Shown here: piece by piece, positions 15,479 through 25,123 of the stretch
Layout: each line of letters starts with the position of its first letter
How positions within the stretch are numbered: position 1 is the stretch's first letter
Origin: Roseivivax sp. THAF197b
Lineage (GTDB): Bacteria; Pseudomonadota; Alphaproteobacteria; Rhodobacterales; Rhodobacteraceae
Direction of reading: 5' to 3'
Length of the DNA stretch: 64,000 nt
Assembly (NCBI RefSeq): GCF_009363255.1
Contig: NZ_CP045318.1
Span: 1,911,501-1,975,500 of the forward strand
Translations under genes and position numbers: made by a program
The notes under the pieces: model-generated
Told to the model about the DNA's origin: nothing
The model's database searches: none
What the model saw: only the letters and a program-made list of their open reading frames with translations

Positions 15479-17302
15479 ATGACCGAACCCATCGTGGATT
15501 TCCTGGACCGGCTGCAGCCCTATTCGGACCTCACACCCGAGGATCGGGCCGAATTGGCCGCGACCATGCGGGTTGCCCAATACGCGGCAGGCGATCAGGT
15601 CTACAGCTTCGGCGATCGGCTCGACGGGCTCTACATCGTGCGCGCCGGCGATATCGAGGTGCGCGACGAACATGGCGAGACGGTCTCGCTTCTCGGTCCA
15701 CGCAACACCTTCGGCGAACGGGGCCTTGAGCGCGACGGACGCGCGGCGACCTCGGCTTACGCGCGCTCCGCGACGGAGCTTCTGGTCCTGCCTGCCGCCT
15801 CCTTCCGCCTCGCCTGCGATGATCATCCCGCACTTGCCCGTTTTTTCGACCGCTCCGCAGCCGCCCGACCGACCCGCGCGCCCTTGTCGGATCTGGCCAC
15901 GAGCCAGGTTGCGCAGTTCATGGCGCGCGATCCCCTGACCGTGCCCCCAAAGACCACCGCGACGGAGGCCGCGCGGCGCATGCGGGACGCGCGCGTCTCC
16001 TGTCTGTGCGTGGTCGATGCGGACCGGTTGGTGGGCATCGTGACGATCCGCGATCTCTCCGCACGGATCGTGGCGGAATCCGCCGCGCCCGATACCCCCG
16101 TCTCCGCGATCATGACCGCGGATCCCCGCACCCTGCCGCCCGAAGCGCTCGGATCGGACGTGCTGCACATGATGCTCGAGCAGCGGATCGGCCATGTGCC
16201 CATCGTCTCCGCGCAGGGCCTTGTGGGCATCGTCACTCAGACAGATCTCACGCGCTTTCAGGCGATGTCCTCGGCCGAGCTGGTCGCGGGCATTGCCCAT
16301 GCGAAAAGTGCGGCGGACATGGCCGAGACCACCGCGCGCATCCCCCGCCTTCTGAGCCAGCTCGTGGCCGGGCATCACCCCCACGAGGTCACGACGCGGC
16401 TCATTACCGATATCGCCGATGCCGTGACGCGCCGCCTTCTGCGCCTCGCCGAACGCGATCTCGGCCCGCCGCCCGTGCCCTATCTCTGGCTCGCCTGCGG
16501 ATCGCAGGGACGGCAGGAGCAGACGGGCGTCAGCGATCAGGACAATTGCCTGATCCTCTCCGACGAGATGCGGCCCGAACACGATTCCTATTTCGAGGCG
16601 CTCGCGCGCTATGTCTCGGACGGGCTCAATACCTGCGGTTACGTCTATTGCCCGGGCGACATGATGGCGACCAATCCCCGCTGGCGGCAGCCGCTGGCAA
16701 CCTGGCGGCGTTACTTCAAGGGCTGGATCGACAAGCCGGTGCCCGAGGCGCAGATGCTGGCCTCGGTGATGTTCGATTTGCGCCCCATCGGCGGAGACAC
16801 GGCACTTTTCGACGGGCTGCAGGAAGAGACGCTGGCCCAGGCCGCGAAGAACTCGATCTTCGTATCGCACATGATTTCGAACGCGCTGAAGCATCAGCCG
16901 CCGCTGGGCCTCATCCGCGGCTTTGCCACGATCCGAAAGGGCGAGAACAAGGACCGGCTCGACCTCAAGCATTCGGGCGTGGTGCCGGTCACGGATCTGG
17001 CCCGCGTCTATGCCCTGCGCGGAGAGCTGCGGCCCGTGAACACACGCGCCCGGATCGTGGCCGCGCGGGAGGCGAAATTTCTGAGCAAGAGCGGCGGGCA
17101 GGATCTGCTCGATGCCTATGACCTGATCGCGGAAACCCGGCTCGAACACCAATGCCGCCTGATCCGTGAAGGCAAGGCGCCCGACAATTTCCTGCCGCCC
17201 TCGAAGCTGTCCGATTTCGACCGTGCGCATCTGCGCGATGCCTTCGTCGTGGTGAAGGGATTGCAATCGGCGCTTGGCCACGGGCGCGGGATGTTGTCAT
17301 AA
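15479..17302 (+). CDS. cNMP-binding / CBS / DUF294 putative nucleotidyltransferase
   Basis: 607 residues. A cyclic-nucleotide-binding-like domain (about 1-125, with SFGDRLDGLYIVRAGDIEV) is followed by two CBS repeats (about 145-265, with VSCLCVVDADRLVGIVTIRD and GHVPIVSAQGLVGIVTQTD). A DUF294 nucleotidyltransferase core with GSQGRQEQTGVSDQDN (the GS-x-GR ... D-x-D pattern as in GlnD) and a DUF294 C-terminal helical domain complete it. It is likely a regulator that senses adenylates through the CBS domains. The family is commonly linked to acs/DUF4212-symporter clusters, so it may tune acetate metabolism. Its target is unknown. The start codon lacks a strong Shine-Dalgarno. An ATG 15 bases upstream is out of frame. 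Confidence 0.83.
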   Translation: MTEPIVDFLDRLQPYSDLTPEDRAELAATMRVAQYAAGDQVYSFGDRLDGLYIVRAGDIEVRDEHGETVSLLGPRNTFGERGLERDGRAATSAYARSATELLVLPAASFRLACDDHPALARFFDRSAAARPTRAPLSDLATSQVAQFMARDPLTVPPKTTATEAARRMRDARVSCLCVVDADRLVGIVTIRDLSARIVAESAAPDTPVSAIMTADPRTLPPEALGSDVLHMMLEQRIGHVPIVSAQGLVGIVTQTDLTRFQAMSSAELVAGIAHAKSAADMAETTARIPRLLSQLVAGHHPHEVTTRLITDIADAVTRRLLRLAERDLGPPPVPYLWLACGSQGRQEQTGVSDQDNCLILSDEMRPEHDSYFEALARYVSDGLNTCGYVYCPGDMMATNPRWRQPLATWRRYFKGWIDKPVPEAQMLASVMFDLRPIGGDTALFDGLQEETLAQAAKNSIFVSHMISNALKHQPPLGLIRGFATIRKGENKDRLDLKHSGVVPVTDLARVYALRGELRPVNTRARIVAAREAKFLSKSGGQDLLDAYDLIAETRLEHQCRLIREGKAPDNFLPPSKLSDFDRAHLRDAFVVVKGLQSALGHGRGMLS

Positions 17303-17336
17303 AAAGCATCGGGGGGAACGGGATGGGAGGAAAGCC

Positions 17337-17837
17337 ATGTTTCTGGAACTGATCGCGGTCATTGTCGCGGGCCTTGCCGGTGCGGGCGGCATGCTGCTGC
17401 TGACAAAGCTCGCCCGCGGGCGATTGCCGCGCTGGCTGGTGCCGGTGGCGGCGGGCTGCGCGATGCTGGCCGCGGCGATTTCCTCGGAATATGGCTGGTA
17501 CGGCCGCACGTCGGAGGCCCTGCCCGAGGGCCTCGTGGTTGCGGACCGGATCGACCGGCCAAGCTGGTATCGCCCCTGGACCTACCTCGTGCCGATGACG
17601 CAGCGCTTCGTCGCGGTCGATATCGACAACCTGCAACAGAACACCGAACAGGCCTCCGTCTTCCTGGCCGATCTCTATTTCTTCGGACGCTGGCGCGCGG
17701 TGCAATCGGTTGAAATCATGGTCGATTGCGCGGCGGGCCTGCGCGCCGATCCCACCTTCGGCGATGGCAGCGCGCCGGTCTGGCGCGAGGTCGGCGCGAG
17801 CGATCCCATCGTCTCATCGATCTGCGCGCGGGTCTGA
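17337..17837 (+). CDS. Small inner-membrane protein of unknown function
   Basis: 166 residues. Two hydrophobic helices (about 3-22 and 36-50) are followed by an extracytoplasmic domain of about 115 residues with no motif I recognise (EYGWYGRTSEALPEGLVV, then SWYRPWTYLVPMTQRFV and VDCAAGLRADPTFGDG). The EYGWYGRTSEALPEG segment is a recurrent feature of small membrane proteins accompanying exonuclease/DUF294 genes (recollection, not checked). The start at 17337 has GGGAGGAAAGCC before it. The exonuclease gene begins 3 bases after the stop, so they are co-expressed. The function is not assigned. Confidence 0.7.
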   Translation: MFLELIAVIVAGLAGAGGMLLLTKLARGRLPRWLVPVAAGCAMLAAAISSEYGWYGRTSEALPEGLVVADRIDRPSWYRPWTYLVPMTQRFVAVDIDNLQQNTEQASVFLADLYFFGRWRAVQSVEIMVDCAAGLRADPTFGDGSAPVWREVGASDPIVSSICARV

Positions 17838-17840
17838 GCC

Positions 17841-19217
17841 ATGGGCACGTTGCGCGGTCGCATCCTCCTGCTCTTCGCGGTGGTGCTGGCCACGTCGCTG
17901 GCCGCCGCAGCGCTCGCTCTGCGCATTGCGCTGAGCGAAGGCAGCATTGCCGCCTTCGCCGCCATGGGGTTTCTGCTGCTGGCGATCCTGACCGCGGCCT
18001 GGTTCGTGCTGGATCAGGCGGTGGCACAACCGGTGGACCGGCTGGCCGCGGCTCTGCGCGTGCATGCCCACAATTCCGACGCGCCCGCCCTCGATCCGCG
18101 CCTTGCGGGGCATCTCGGCGATCTGGGCGATGCCGCCGAAACCGTGACCCGCGCCTTGACGGATGCCCGGCGCCGCACGGCCGAGGTCATCGCGCATGAG
18201 ACCCGCGCCCTGACCACAGAACGCCAGCGGCTCACCGATATCCTGACCGAAATTCCCGTGGCCACCATCCTGGCCAGCGACAGCCACACGATCGCGCTCT
18301 ATGACGGTCAGGCTGCCGAGGTCTTGGCCCAGATCGGCACGCCGCGCCTGAACGCGCCGCTTTCGGATTATTTCACCGAAGAGTGCCTTGCGCGAGCGCA
18401 GCGCAAACTGGGCAAGACCGGCCTCGGGATCGAGACGAAACTGGACGGCATCCGCGGCGCGCTCAGCTTCAGCGCGCGGATCAAACCCATGGATCAGGGC
18501 GGTTACCTGATCCTGATCGATGCGGCGGATGCCATCATTGCGCCCGACGCCAACCGCCCGCTCATCTACGATTTCGCGCTGCTGACGGATCGTCCCGCAG
18601 GCGCGATCGAAGATCAGCCCCTCGCGGATCTGACCTATTGCGTCTTCGATCTGGAGACGACGGGCCTCCTGCCCCATCGCGATGCGGTGCTCCAGATCGG
18701 CGCGCTGCGTGTGATGCGCGGGCAGATCGTGGAGGGCGAGCGCTTCGATCTCCTCGTCGATCCCGGACGTCCCATTCCGCCCGCATCGAGCCGCGTGCAT
18801 CACATCACCGACAGCATGGTGCGCGGCAAGCCGACCATCACCGACGCCGCGCCGCGCTTTCACGACTTTGCCCGCGAGACCGTGCTTGTCGCGCATAACG
18901 CGCCCTTCGATCTCGCGTTTCTGAAAGCGCGCCGGACCGAGACGGGCCTCGACTGGTCACATCCCGTCATCGACACAGTGCTGGTCTCCGCCATTTTGTT
19001 CGGCACGACCGAAAAGCACACGCTTGATGCGCTCTGCGACCGTCTGGGCATCACCATCGCCCCCGAGCTGCGCCACACCGCCTTGGGAGATGCGCGGGCC
19101 ACGGCAGACGCGCTCTGCCGGATGCTGCCCATGCTTGCAGGGCGCGGGATCGAGACGTTCGGCGATTACCTCGCCGAAGCGCGGCGCCACGGGCGGCTGA
19201 TCGCCGACATGAACTGA
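17841..19217 (+). CDS. Membrane-anchored 3'-5' exonuclease (DnaQ-like DEDDh) with PAS-like region
   Basis: 458 residues. Two membrane helices (about 7-30 and 36-57) are followed by a HAMP/coiled linker (60-135), a PAS-like region (about 130-230) and a complete C-terminal DEDDh exonuclease domain: Asp270 and Glu272 in CVFDLETTGLLP, Asp357 in LVAHNAPFDLAFL, His412 and Asp417 in HTALGDARATADA. The catalytic domain resembles DNA polymerase III epsilon, but the N-terminal half looks like a sensor kinase. It is therefore not the replicative proofreading subunit. It could be a membrane-tethered nuclease acting on small nucleic acids or signalling oligonucleotides (inference). It is preceded by the DUF294 protein and a small membrane protein. 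Confidence 0.82.
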   Translation: MGTLRGRILLLFAVVLATSLAAAALALRIALSEGSIAAFAAMGFLLLAILTAAWFVLDQAVAQPVDRLAAALRVHAHNSDAPALDPRLAGHLGDLGDAAETVTRALTDARRRTAEVIAHETRALTTERQRLTDILTEIPVATILASDSHTIALYDGQAAEVLAQIGTPRLNAPLSDYFTEECLARAQRKLGKTGLGIETKLDGIRGALSFSARIKPMDQGGYLILIDAADAIIAPDANRPLIYDFALLTDRPAGAIEDQPLADLTYCVFDLETTGLLPHRDAVLQIGALRVMRGQIVEGERFDLLVDPGRPIPPASSRVHHITDSMVRGKPTITDAAPRFHDFARETVLVAHNAPFDLAFLKARRTETGLDWSHPVIDTVLVSAILFGTTEKHTLDALCDRLGITIAPELRHTALGDARATADALCRMLPMLAGRGIETFGDYLAEARRHGRLIADMN

Positions 19218-19264
19218 CCGCCGACCGGACGGCGATACACTGCTGCGGGCGTTCTTTCGCTTCA

Positions 19265-19285
19265 GGGGCGCGCCGGACGCGCCCC
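19265..19285. other. GC-rich stem-loop between convergent genes
   Basis: GGGGCGCG pairs with CGCGCCCC around CCGGA, between the exonuclease and uvrA, which are convergent. No proper T run follows on either strand, so terminator function is uncertain. Confidence 0.35.
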
Positions 19286-19293
19286 CCAAAACG

Positions 19294-22158
19294 CTATTCC
19301 GCCGCCAGTTTGCGCGGCTTCAGCATGTCCTTGAGGTAATGGCCGGTATGGCTTTCGGCCACCTCTGCCACGGCTTCCGGCGTGCCGGTCGCCACGATCA
19401 GACCACCGCCATCGCCGCCTTCCGGGCCGATATCGATGATATGATCGGCAGTCTTGATGACATCGAGATTGTGCTCGATCACGATGACCGTGTTGCCCGC
19501 ATCGACCAGCGAGTGCAGCACCTCGAGTAGCTTCTTCACATCCTCGAAATGCAGGCCGGTCGTGGGCTCATCGAGGATATAGAGCGTCCGCCCGGTGGAG
19601 CGTTTCGCCAGTTCCTTCGAGAGCTTAACGCGCTGCGCCTCGCCGCCCGACAGGGTCGTCGCCTGCTGACCGACCTTGATATAGCCGAGGCCAACCTTCA
19701 CCAACGCATCCATCTTTTCGCGGATGGACGGCACGGCGGCGAAGAACTCCTGCGCATCTTCCACTGTCATATCAAGGACATCGGCGATGCTCTTGCCCTT
19801 GAACTTGATCTCCAACGTCTCGCGGTTGTAGCGCGCACCGTTGCAGGTTTCGCAGGTGACGTAGACATCCGGCAGGAAGTGCATCTCGATCTTGATGACG
19901 CCATCGCCCTGACAGGCCTCGCAGCGGCCGCCCTTCACGTTGAAGCTGAAGCGCCCCGGCTTGTAACCGCGCGCCTTGGCTTCTGGCAGCCCCGCGAACC
20001 AGTCGCGGATCGGGGTAAAGGCCCCGGTATAGGTGGCCGGGTTCGAGCGCGGCGTCCGCCCGATGGGGCGCTGATCGATGTCGATGACCTTGTCGAGGTG
20101 GTGCAGGCCCTTGATCGTCTCGCAGGGTGCCGGTGTCTGCCGCGCACCGTTGAGCTGCATCGAGGCGGATTTGAACAGCGTCTCGATGGTCAGCGTCGAC
20201 TTGCCGCCGCCCGAAACACCGGTCACGCAGACGAATTTACCAAGCGGGAAATCCGCCGTCACGTTTTTAAGATTGTTGCCTGAGGCTTTGACAACGCTCA
20301 GTTTTTTCTTGTTCCCCTTGCGCCGGGTCGTGGGCACCGGGATCTCGCGCGTCCCTGCAAGATATTGCCCAGTGACCGAGCCTTCATCGGCCGCGATCTG
20401 GCTGGGCGTGCCGTGGCTGACCACCTCACCGCCATGCACACCGGCCCCCGGACCGATATCGAAGACGTAATCCGCCTCGCGGATCGCATCCTCGTCGTGT
20501 TCGACCACGATCACGGTATTGCCCTGATCGCGCAGGTTTTTCAGCGTCCCGAGCAGCCGGTCATTGTCGCGCTGATGCAGACCGATGGACGGCTCGTCGA
20601 GAACGTAAAGCACCCCGGTCAGCCCCGAGCCGATCTGGCTCGCCAGACGAATACGCTGGCTTTCCCCGCCCGAAAGCGTGCCCGCCGCCCGGCTGAGCGT
20701 CAGGTATTCCAGACCCACATTGTTCAGAAAGCCCAGCCGCTCGCGGATTTCCTTTAGGATGGCGCGGGCGATCTCCGTCTTCTGTTTGGACAGACTTTCC
20801 GGAGCGTTTTCAATCCATTGGAACGCATCCTTGATGCTCTTCTCGACGACTTCGCCGATATGCTGACCGCCGATTTTCACTGCCAGCGCTTCCTCGCGCA
20901 GGCGGTAGCCGCCGCAGGTCCCGCAGGAGCGGTTGTTCTGGTAACGCTCGAATTCCTCACGGATCCAGCTTGAATCTGTCTCGCGGTAGCGCCGTTCCAT
21001 GTTCGGAATGACGCCCTCGAAGGTGCGGGTGACGTTGTAGACGCGTCCGCCTTCGTCGTAACGGAACGGAATTTCCTCCTCGCCCGAGCCGAACAGGAAG
21101 ACCTGCTTCACATGGGCCGGAAGGTCCTTCCACTTGGTTGAAGCATCGAATTCATAATGCTTCGCAATCGCTTGAATCGTCTGCAGAAAGTACGGGGACT
21201 TGCCCTTGCGCCAGGGCGCGATGGCCCCGTCATACAAGGTCAGGTTCTGGTCCGGCACCATCAGGCGTTCGTCGAAGAACAGCTCCACCCCCAGACCGTC
21301 GCAATCTGGGCAGGCCCCGAAGGGCGCGTTGAACGAAAAGAGCCGCGGCTCGATTTCCGGGATGGTGAAACCCGAGACGGGACAGGCGAAATTCTCGGAA
21401 AAGGTGATCCGCTCCGGCTCAGCCTCTTCCTCGCGCGGCGCGGTCTCCAGCACCGCGATGCCATTGGCGAGATCGAGCGCCGTGCGGAAACTGTCCGCAA
21501 GCCGGGTCTCCAGCCCCTCGCGCACGACGATCCGGTCTACGACGACGTCGATATCGTGCCGGAATTTCTTGTCGAGCGTCGGCGGCTCATCGAGCTCGTA
21601 GAAGGTGCCGTCGACCTTCACGCGCTGGAAGCCCTGCTTGCGCAGTTCCAGGAATTCCTTGCGGTATTCGCCTTTGCGGTCGCGCACGATCGGCGCCAGA
21701 AGATAGCCGCGTGTGCCCTCCTCCATCTCCATCACGCGGTCGACCATGTCCTGAACCTGCTGCGCCTCGATGGGCAGACCGGTGGCGGGGCTGTAGGGTG
21801 TGCCCGCGCGGGCAAACAGAAGGCGCAGGTAGTCGTAAATCTCCGTCACGGTGCCCACGGTCGAGCGCGGATTCTTCGACGTCGTCTTCTGCTCGATGGA
21901 GATCGCCGGAGACAGCCCCGAGATGTGATCCACATCGGGTTTTTCCATCATATCAAGGAATTGCCGCGCGTAAGCCGACAGGCTTTCGACGTAGCGGCGC
22001 TGCCCTTCAGCATAGATCGTATCGAATGCCAGCGACGACTTGCCCGACCCGGACAGCCCCGTGATGACGACGAGCTGATCGCGCGGGATATCGACATCGA
22101 TCCCCTTGAGATTGTGCTCGCGCGCGCCGCGCACTTCGATGTGTTTGAGCTCGGCCAT
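19294..22158 (-). CDS. uvrA: UvrABC system protein A
   Basis: 954 residues with two ABC ATPase halves. Walker [20 protein letters not shown] is in the first and [16 protein letters not shown] in the second. Zinc modules ([35 protein letters not shown]) and the ABC signatures [16 protein letters not shown] and [15 protein letters not shown] are present. UvrA2 recognises DNA damage and loads UvrB in nucleotide excision repair. The start at 22158 is the conserved [18 protein letters not shown]. An upstream extension is unsupported. A perfect SOS box lies 66 bases upstream, so it is damage-inducible. Unlike in many bacteria, ssb is not adjacent. Confidence 0.96.
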   Translation of the reverse strand: MAELKHIEVRGAREHNLKGIDVDIPRDQLVVITGLSGSGKSSLAFDTIYAEGQRRYVESLSAYARQFLDMMEKPDVDHISGLSPAISIEQKTTSKNPRSTVGTVTEIYDYLRLLFARAGTPYSPATGLPIEAQQVQDMVDRVMEMEEGTRGYLLAPIVRDRKGEYRKEFLELRKQGFQRVKVDGTFYELDEPPTLDKKFRHDIDVVVDRIVVREGLETRLADSFRTALDLANGIAVLETAPREEEAEPERITFSENFACPVSGFTIPEIEPRLFSFNAPFGACPDCDGLGVELFFDERLMVPDQNLTLYDGAIAPWRKGKSPYFLQTIQAIAKHYEFDASTKWKDLPAHVKQVFLFGSGEEEIPFRYDEGGRVYNVTRTFEGVIPNMERRYRETDSSWIREEFERYQNNRSCGTCGGYRLREEALAVKIGGQHIGEVVEKSIKDAFQWIENAPESLSKQKTEIARAILKEIRERLGFLNNVGLEYLTLSRAAGTLSGGESQRIRLASQIGSGLTGVLYVLDEPSIGLHQRDNDRLLGTLKNLRDQGNTVIVVEHDEDAIREADYVFDIGPGAGVHGGEVVSHGTPSQIAADEGSVTGQYLAGTREIPVPTTRRKGNKKKLSVVKASGNNLKNVTADFPLGKFVCVTGVSGGGKSTLTIETLFKSASMQLNGARQTPAPCETIKGLHHLDKVIDIDQRPIGRTPRSNPATYTGAFTPIRDWFAGLPEAKARGYKPGRFSFNVKGGRCEACQGDGVIKIEMHFLPDVYVTCETCNGARYNRETLEIKFKGKSIADVLDMTVEDAQEFFAAVPSIREKMDALVKVGLGYIKVGQQATTLSGGEAQRVKLSKELAKRSTGRTLYILDEPTTGLHFEDVKKLLEVLHSLVDAGNTVIVIEHNLDVIKTADHIIDIGPEGGDGGGLIVATGTPEAVAEVAESHTGHYLKDMLKPRKLAAE

Positions 22159-22223
22159 GAAACCCCCGTTCACACTTGGCTCACACATAGGGGGCCATGG
22201 CGGTTTCGCCAATGGCAAAATCA

Positions 22224-22238
22224 GAACAGAGGCAGAAC
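22224..22238 (-). promoter_or_regulatory. LexA (SOS) box of uvrA
   Basis: GTTC-N7-GTTC on the minus strand (GAAC at 22224-22227 and 22235-22238 on plus) is the alphaproteobacterial LexA consensus and is perfect here. It lies 66-80 bases upstream of the uvrA start codon, a suitable position to block the promoter. Confidence 0.7.
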
Positions 22239-22352
22239 ATGCGGAAGACGGCCGCAATATCGCGCCGGGGCTGCCTTTACGTCAGTCATCGGGGCGCGCG
22301 ATCGCGCCTGAGGGACCGATCACGCCACGACTTCGGCGGATCTCGCGGGCCC

Positions 22353-23444
22353 TTATCGGTAGAGCAACGACACCCCGTCGCTGAACAGGTGCACCTTTTC
22401 GGGCGCAGCCCCCAGCTTCACGGTCTTGCCGCGCAGATCCGCGTGGATGCCCGGCAGCTTGCCGATGACCGGATCGCTGCTGTCCGCCTCGAAATAGAGA
22501 AGCGTGACCTCTCCAAGCGCTTCGGTGATGTTGACCTTGCCTTCGTAGATGTACTCCGCGCCGTCATCGACCTCGAGGAAATCTTCGGGCCGGACCCCGA
22601 CATTCACCTTCAGGCCCTTGTCGGACGCCTCGGTCGGCACCGACGACCGCGCGATCCCGCCGCCCGCCATCTTGACGACCGTAGTCGCCCCCGTCTCGAT
22701 CACCTCGCCCGGCAGCAGGTTCATCGACGGAGAGCCGATGAATTGCGCGACGAACTCACCGTTCGGGCGTTCGTACAATTCCAGCGGCGTGCCCACCTGC
22801 GCGATGCCCTTGTTGGCCAGCACGACGATCCGGGTGGCCAGCGTCATGGCTTCGACCTGGTCGTGGGTGACGTAGATCATCGTCGAGTCAGGCATGGACT
22901 CCTTGAGCTGCGCGATCTCGATCCGGGTCGCCACGCGCAGCGCCGCATCGAGGTTCGAGAGCGGCTCATCGAAGAGATAGACCTTGGGATCGCGCACGAT
23001 CGATCGCCCGATCGCCACACGCTGCCGCTGACCCCCCGAAAGCGCTTTGGGAAGGCGGTCGAGATAGGGTTCGAGCTGCAGGATCTTGGCCGCCTTGTTG
23101 ACCGCCGCGTCGATCTCGGACTGGCTTTTCTTGGCGATCTTCAACGCGAAGGTCATGTTGTCGCGCACGGTCATGTGCGGATAAAGCGCGTAGGACTGGA
23201 AGACCATGGCGATGCCGCGCTGTGCGGGCGGCACATCGTTCACGCGTTGCCCGTCGATCTCAAGCGTGCCGCCGGTGATCTTCTCAAGCCCCGCGATCAT
23301 GCGCAGCAGCGTGGACTTGCCGCAGCCCGAGGGGCCGACGAAGACGATCAATTCGCCCTTCTTGATATCGAGATCGATGTCGCGCAGCACCTGCACCGCG
23401 CCGCCATATGTCTTCTCGACATTGGTCAGTTTCAGATCCGCCAT
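22353..23444 (-). CDS. aglK: ABC transporter ATP-binding protein of the alpha-glucoside importer
   Basis: 363 residues of the MalK/UgpC type: Walker A GPSGCGKSTLLRMIAG, signature LSGGQRQRVAIGRSIVRD, Walker B VYLFDEPLSNLD, H-loop VTHDQVEAM, and a C-terminal regulatory OB-fold domain of about 120 residues. It energises the AglFG permease in the cytoplasm. It is the last gene of the aglE-F-G-A-K unit and starts 12 bases after the alpha-glucosidase stop, with AAGGGAGGG before the ATG. The aglEFGAK order matches the known alpha-glucoside locus of Sinorhizobium. The symbol is inferred from that synteny. Confidence 0.88.
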   Translation of the reverse strand: MADLKLTNVEKTYGGAVQVLRDIDLDIKKGELIVFVGPSGCGKSTLLRMIAGLEKITGGTLEIDGQRVNDVPPAQRGIAMVFQSYALYPHMTVRDNMTFALKIAKKSQSEIDAAVNKAAKILQLEPYLDRLPKALSGGQRQRVAIGRSIVRDPKVYLFDEPLSNLDAALRVATRIEIAQLKESMPDSTMIYVTHDQVEAMTLATRIVVLANKGIAQVGTPLELYERPNGEFVAQFIGSPSMNLLPGEVIETGATTVVKMAGGGIARSSVPTEASDKGLKVNVGVRPEDFLEVDDGAEYIYEGKVNITEALGEVTLLYFEADSSDPVIGKLPGIHADLRGKTVKLGAAPEKVHLFSDGVSLLYR

Positions 23445-23456
23445 GTCGTCCCTCCC

Positions 23457-25115
23457 TTATTCCTTTGCATCCGCGCGCATCATCAGCGCGGGCTGCCACG
23501 GTCCCAGATGCAGACGCCCGTCAGGGGCCGCACCGGCGCTCCCGAGCTCGATCCCGATCTGCAGCCACTCACCCTCGGGCATGTCGGTCACGCTGGGCGT
23601 GTTGCTGAGATTGAAGGCGCAGAAGATGGTCTCCTCCGCACCGGATCGTTGAAATTTGATGATGCTGCCATCCGCCTCGACCCGGCTTTGCGTGCCCTTG
23701 CGGAGCGCATCATGGGCGTGGCGGAACGCAATGACCCGGCGGTAGTGATGCAGGATCGCCGAGGGGTCCTGTTCCTGCACCGCCACCGCGCGGTTGAGGT
23801 GATCGTGGCTGACCGGCAGCCACGGCCGTCCGGACGAGAAGCCGCCATTCTGGTTCGACGGCTCCCAGACCATGGGCGTGCGGCAGCCATCGCGCCCCTT
23901 GAAGGCGGGCCAGAAGCGCTTGCCATAGGGGTCTTGCAGGTCTTCGAAAGCGACATCCGCCTCGGGCAGGCCCAGCTCCTCGCCCTGATAGAGGCAAGTC
24001 GATCCGCGCAGGCACTGCATCAGCGTGGCAAAGCAGCGTTCCCCGGCCTCGGTCAGTTTCCAGCGCGAGGCATGGCGCGGCACGTCGTGGTTGGAAAACG
24101 CCCAGCAGGCCCAGCCATTCGCAGCCACCGCTTCGACCTTCTCGAAGACCTCCGCGATATAAGGCGCGGTCGGCATCTTGTCGGACAGAAGCTCGAAGGC
24201 GTAGCTCATGTGGATGAGGTCGCTGCCCCCGGTATATTCGCCGAGAATCTCGAGCCCGCGCTGATCGTCACCCACCTCGCCCACGGCGGCGGCGTTGTAC
24301 TTGTTCATCAACGCCCGCAGCTTGCGCAGAAACTCCAGGTTCTCGGGCTGCGTCTTGTCGTAGAGGTGGTTCTGCCAGGTATATGGGTTCACGGCGGGTG
24401 CTGTGATCGGGTTGCGCTCCGCCTCGGGCAGCGGCGGGTTGTCCCTGAGCTGCTTGTCGTGGACGTAGAAATTGATCGTATCGAGGCGGAAGCCATCGAC
24501 GCCGCGATCCAGCCAGAAGGTCGCCACATCCATCAGCGCGCTTTGCACTTCCGGCTCGTGGAAGTTCAGATCCGGCTGCTCGGTCAGGAAGTTGTGCAGG
24601 TAATACTGGCAGCGGGTCGGATCCCATTGCCAGGCCGAGCCACCGAAGATCGAGAGCCAGTTGTTGGGCGGCGTGCCGTCCGGTTTGGCGTCCGCCCAGA
24701 CATACCAATTGGCCTTCGGATTGTCCTTGGACGACCGGCTTTCCACGAACCACGGATGATCCATCGAGGTATGCGAGAGCACCAGATCGATCAGCACCTT
24801 CACGCCCAGCCGGTGTGCCTGCGCGATCAGCGTGTCGAAATCCGCCAGCGTGCCGAACATCGGATCGACATCGCAATAATCCGACACGTCATAGCCGAAA
24901 TCCCGCATGGGCGAGGTGAAGAACGGCGAAATCCAGACCGCATCGACCCCCAGCGAGGCGATATGCGGCATGCGCTGCGCGATGCCCAGAAGATCGCCGA
25001 TGCCGTCGCCATTGCTGTCCTGAAAGCTGCGCGGGTAGACCTGATAGATCACCGCACCGCGCCACCAATCAGTGTCGGCTTTCGACGCGTTCGAGAAATC
25101 CGCCGTTGTGTTCAT
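23457..25115 (-). CDS. aglA: Alpha-glucosidase (GH13)
   Basis: 552 residues. GH13 conserved regions are present: region I DLVLSHTSMDHPWF, region II DGFRLDTINFY (nucleophile Asp), region III AAVGEVGDD (acid/base Glu) and region IV CWAFSNHDVPRH. The N-terminal WWRGAVIYQVYPRSFQDSNGDGIGD, then GI, is typical of alpha-glucosidase/oligo-1,6-glucosidase. No signal peptide is seen, so it hydrolyses imported alpha-glucosides such as sucrose, maltose or trehalose-like disaccharides in the cytoplasm, feeding glucokinase. It lies between the permease genes and the ATPase gene of the same importer. Confidence 0.9.
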   Translation of the reverse strand: MNTTADFSNASKADTDWWRGAVIYQVYPRSFQDSNGDGIGDLLGIAQRMPHIASLGVDAVWISPFFTSPMRDFGYDVSDYCDVDPMFGTLADFDTLIAQAHRLGVKVLIDLVLSHTSMDHPWFVESRSSKDNPKANWYVWADAKPDGTPPNNWLSIFGGSAWQWDPTRCQYYLHNFLTEQPDLNFHEPEVQSALMDVATFWLDRGVDGFRLDTINFYVHDKQLRDNPPLPEAERNPITAPAVNPYTWQNHLYDKTQPENLEFLRKLRALMNKYNAAAVGEVGDDQRGLEILGEYTGGSDLIHMSYAFELLSDKMPTAPYIAEVFEKVEAVAANGWACWAFSNHDVPRHASRWKLTEAGERCFATLMQCLRGSTCLYQGEELGLPEADVAFEDLQDPYGKRFWPAFKGRDGCRTPMVWEPSNQNGGFSSGRPWLPVSHDHLNRAVAVQEQDPSAILHHYRRVIAFRHAHDALRKGTQSRVEADGSIIKFQRSGAEETIFCAFNLSNTPSVTDMPEGEWLQIGIELGSAGAAPDGRLHLGPWQPALMMRADAKE

Positions 25116-25123
25116 GGAACCTC

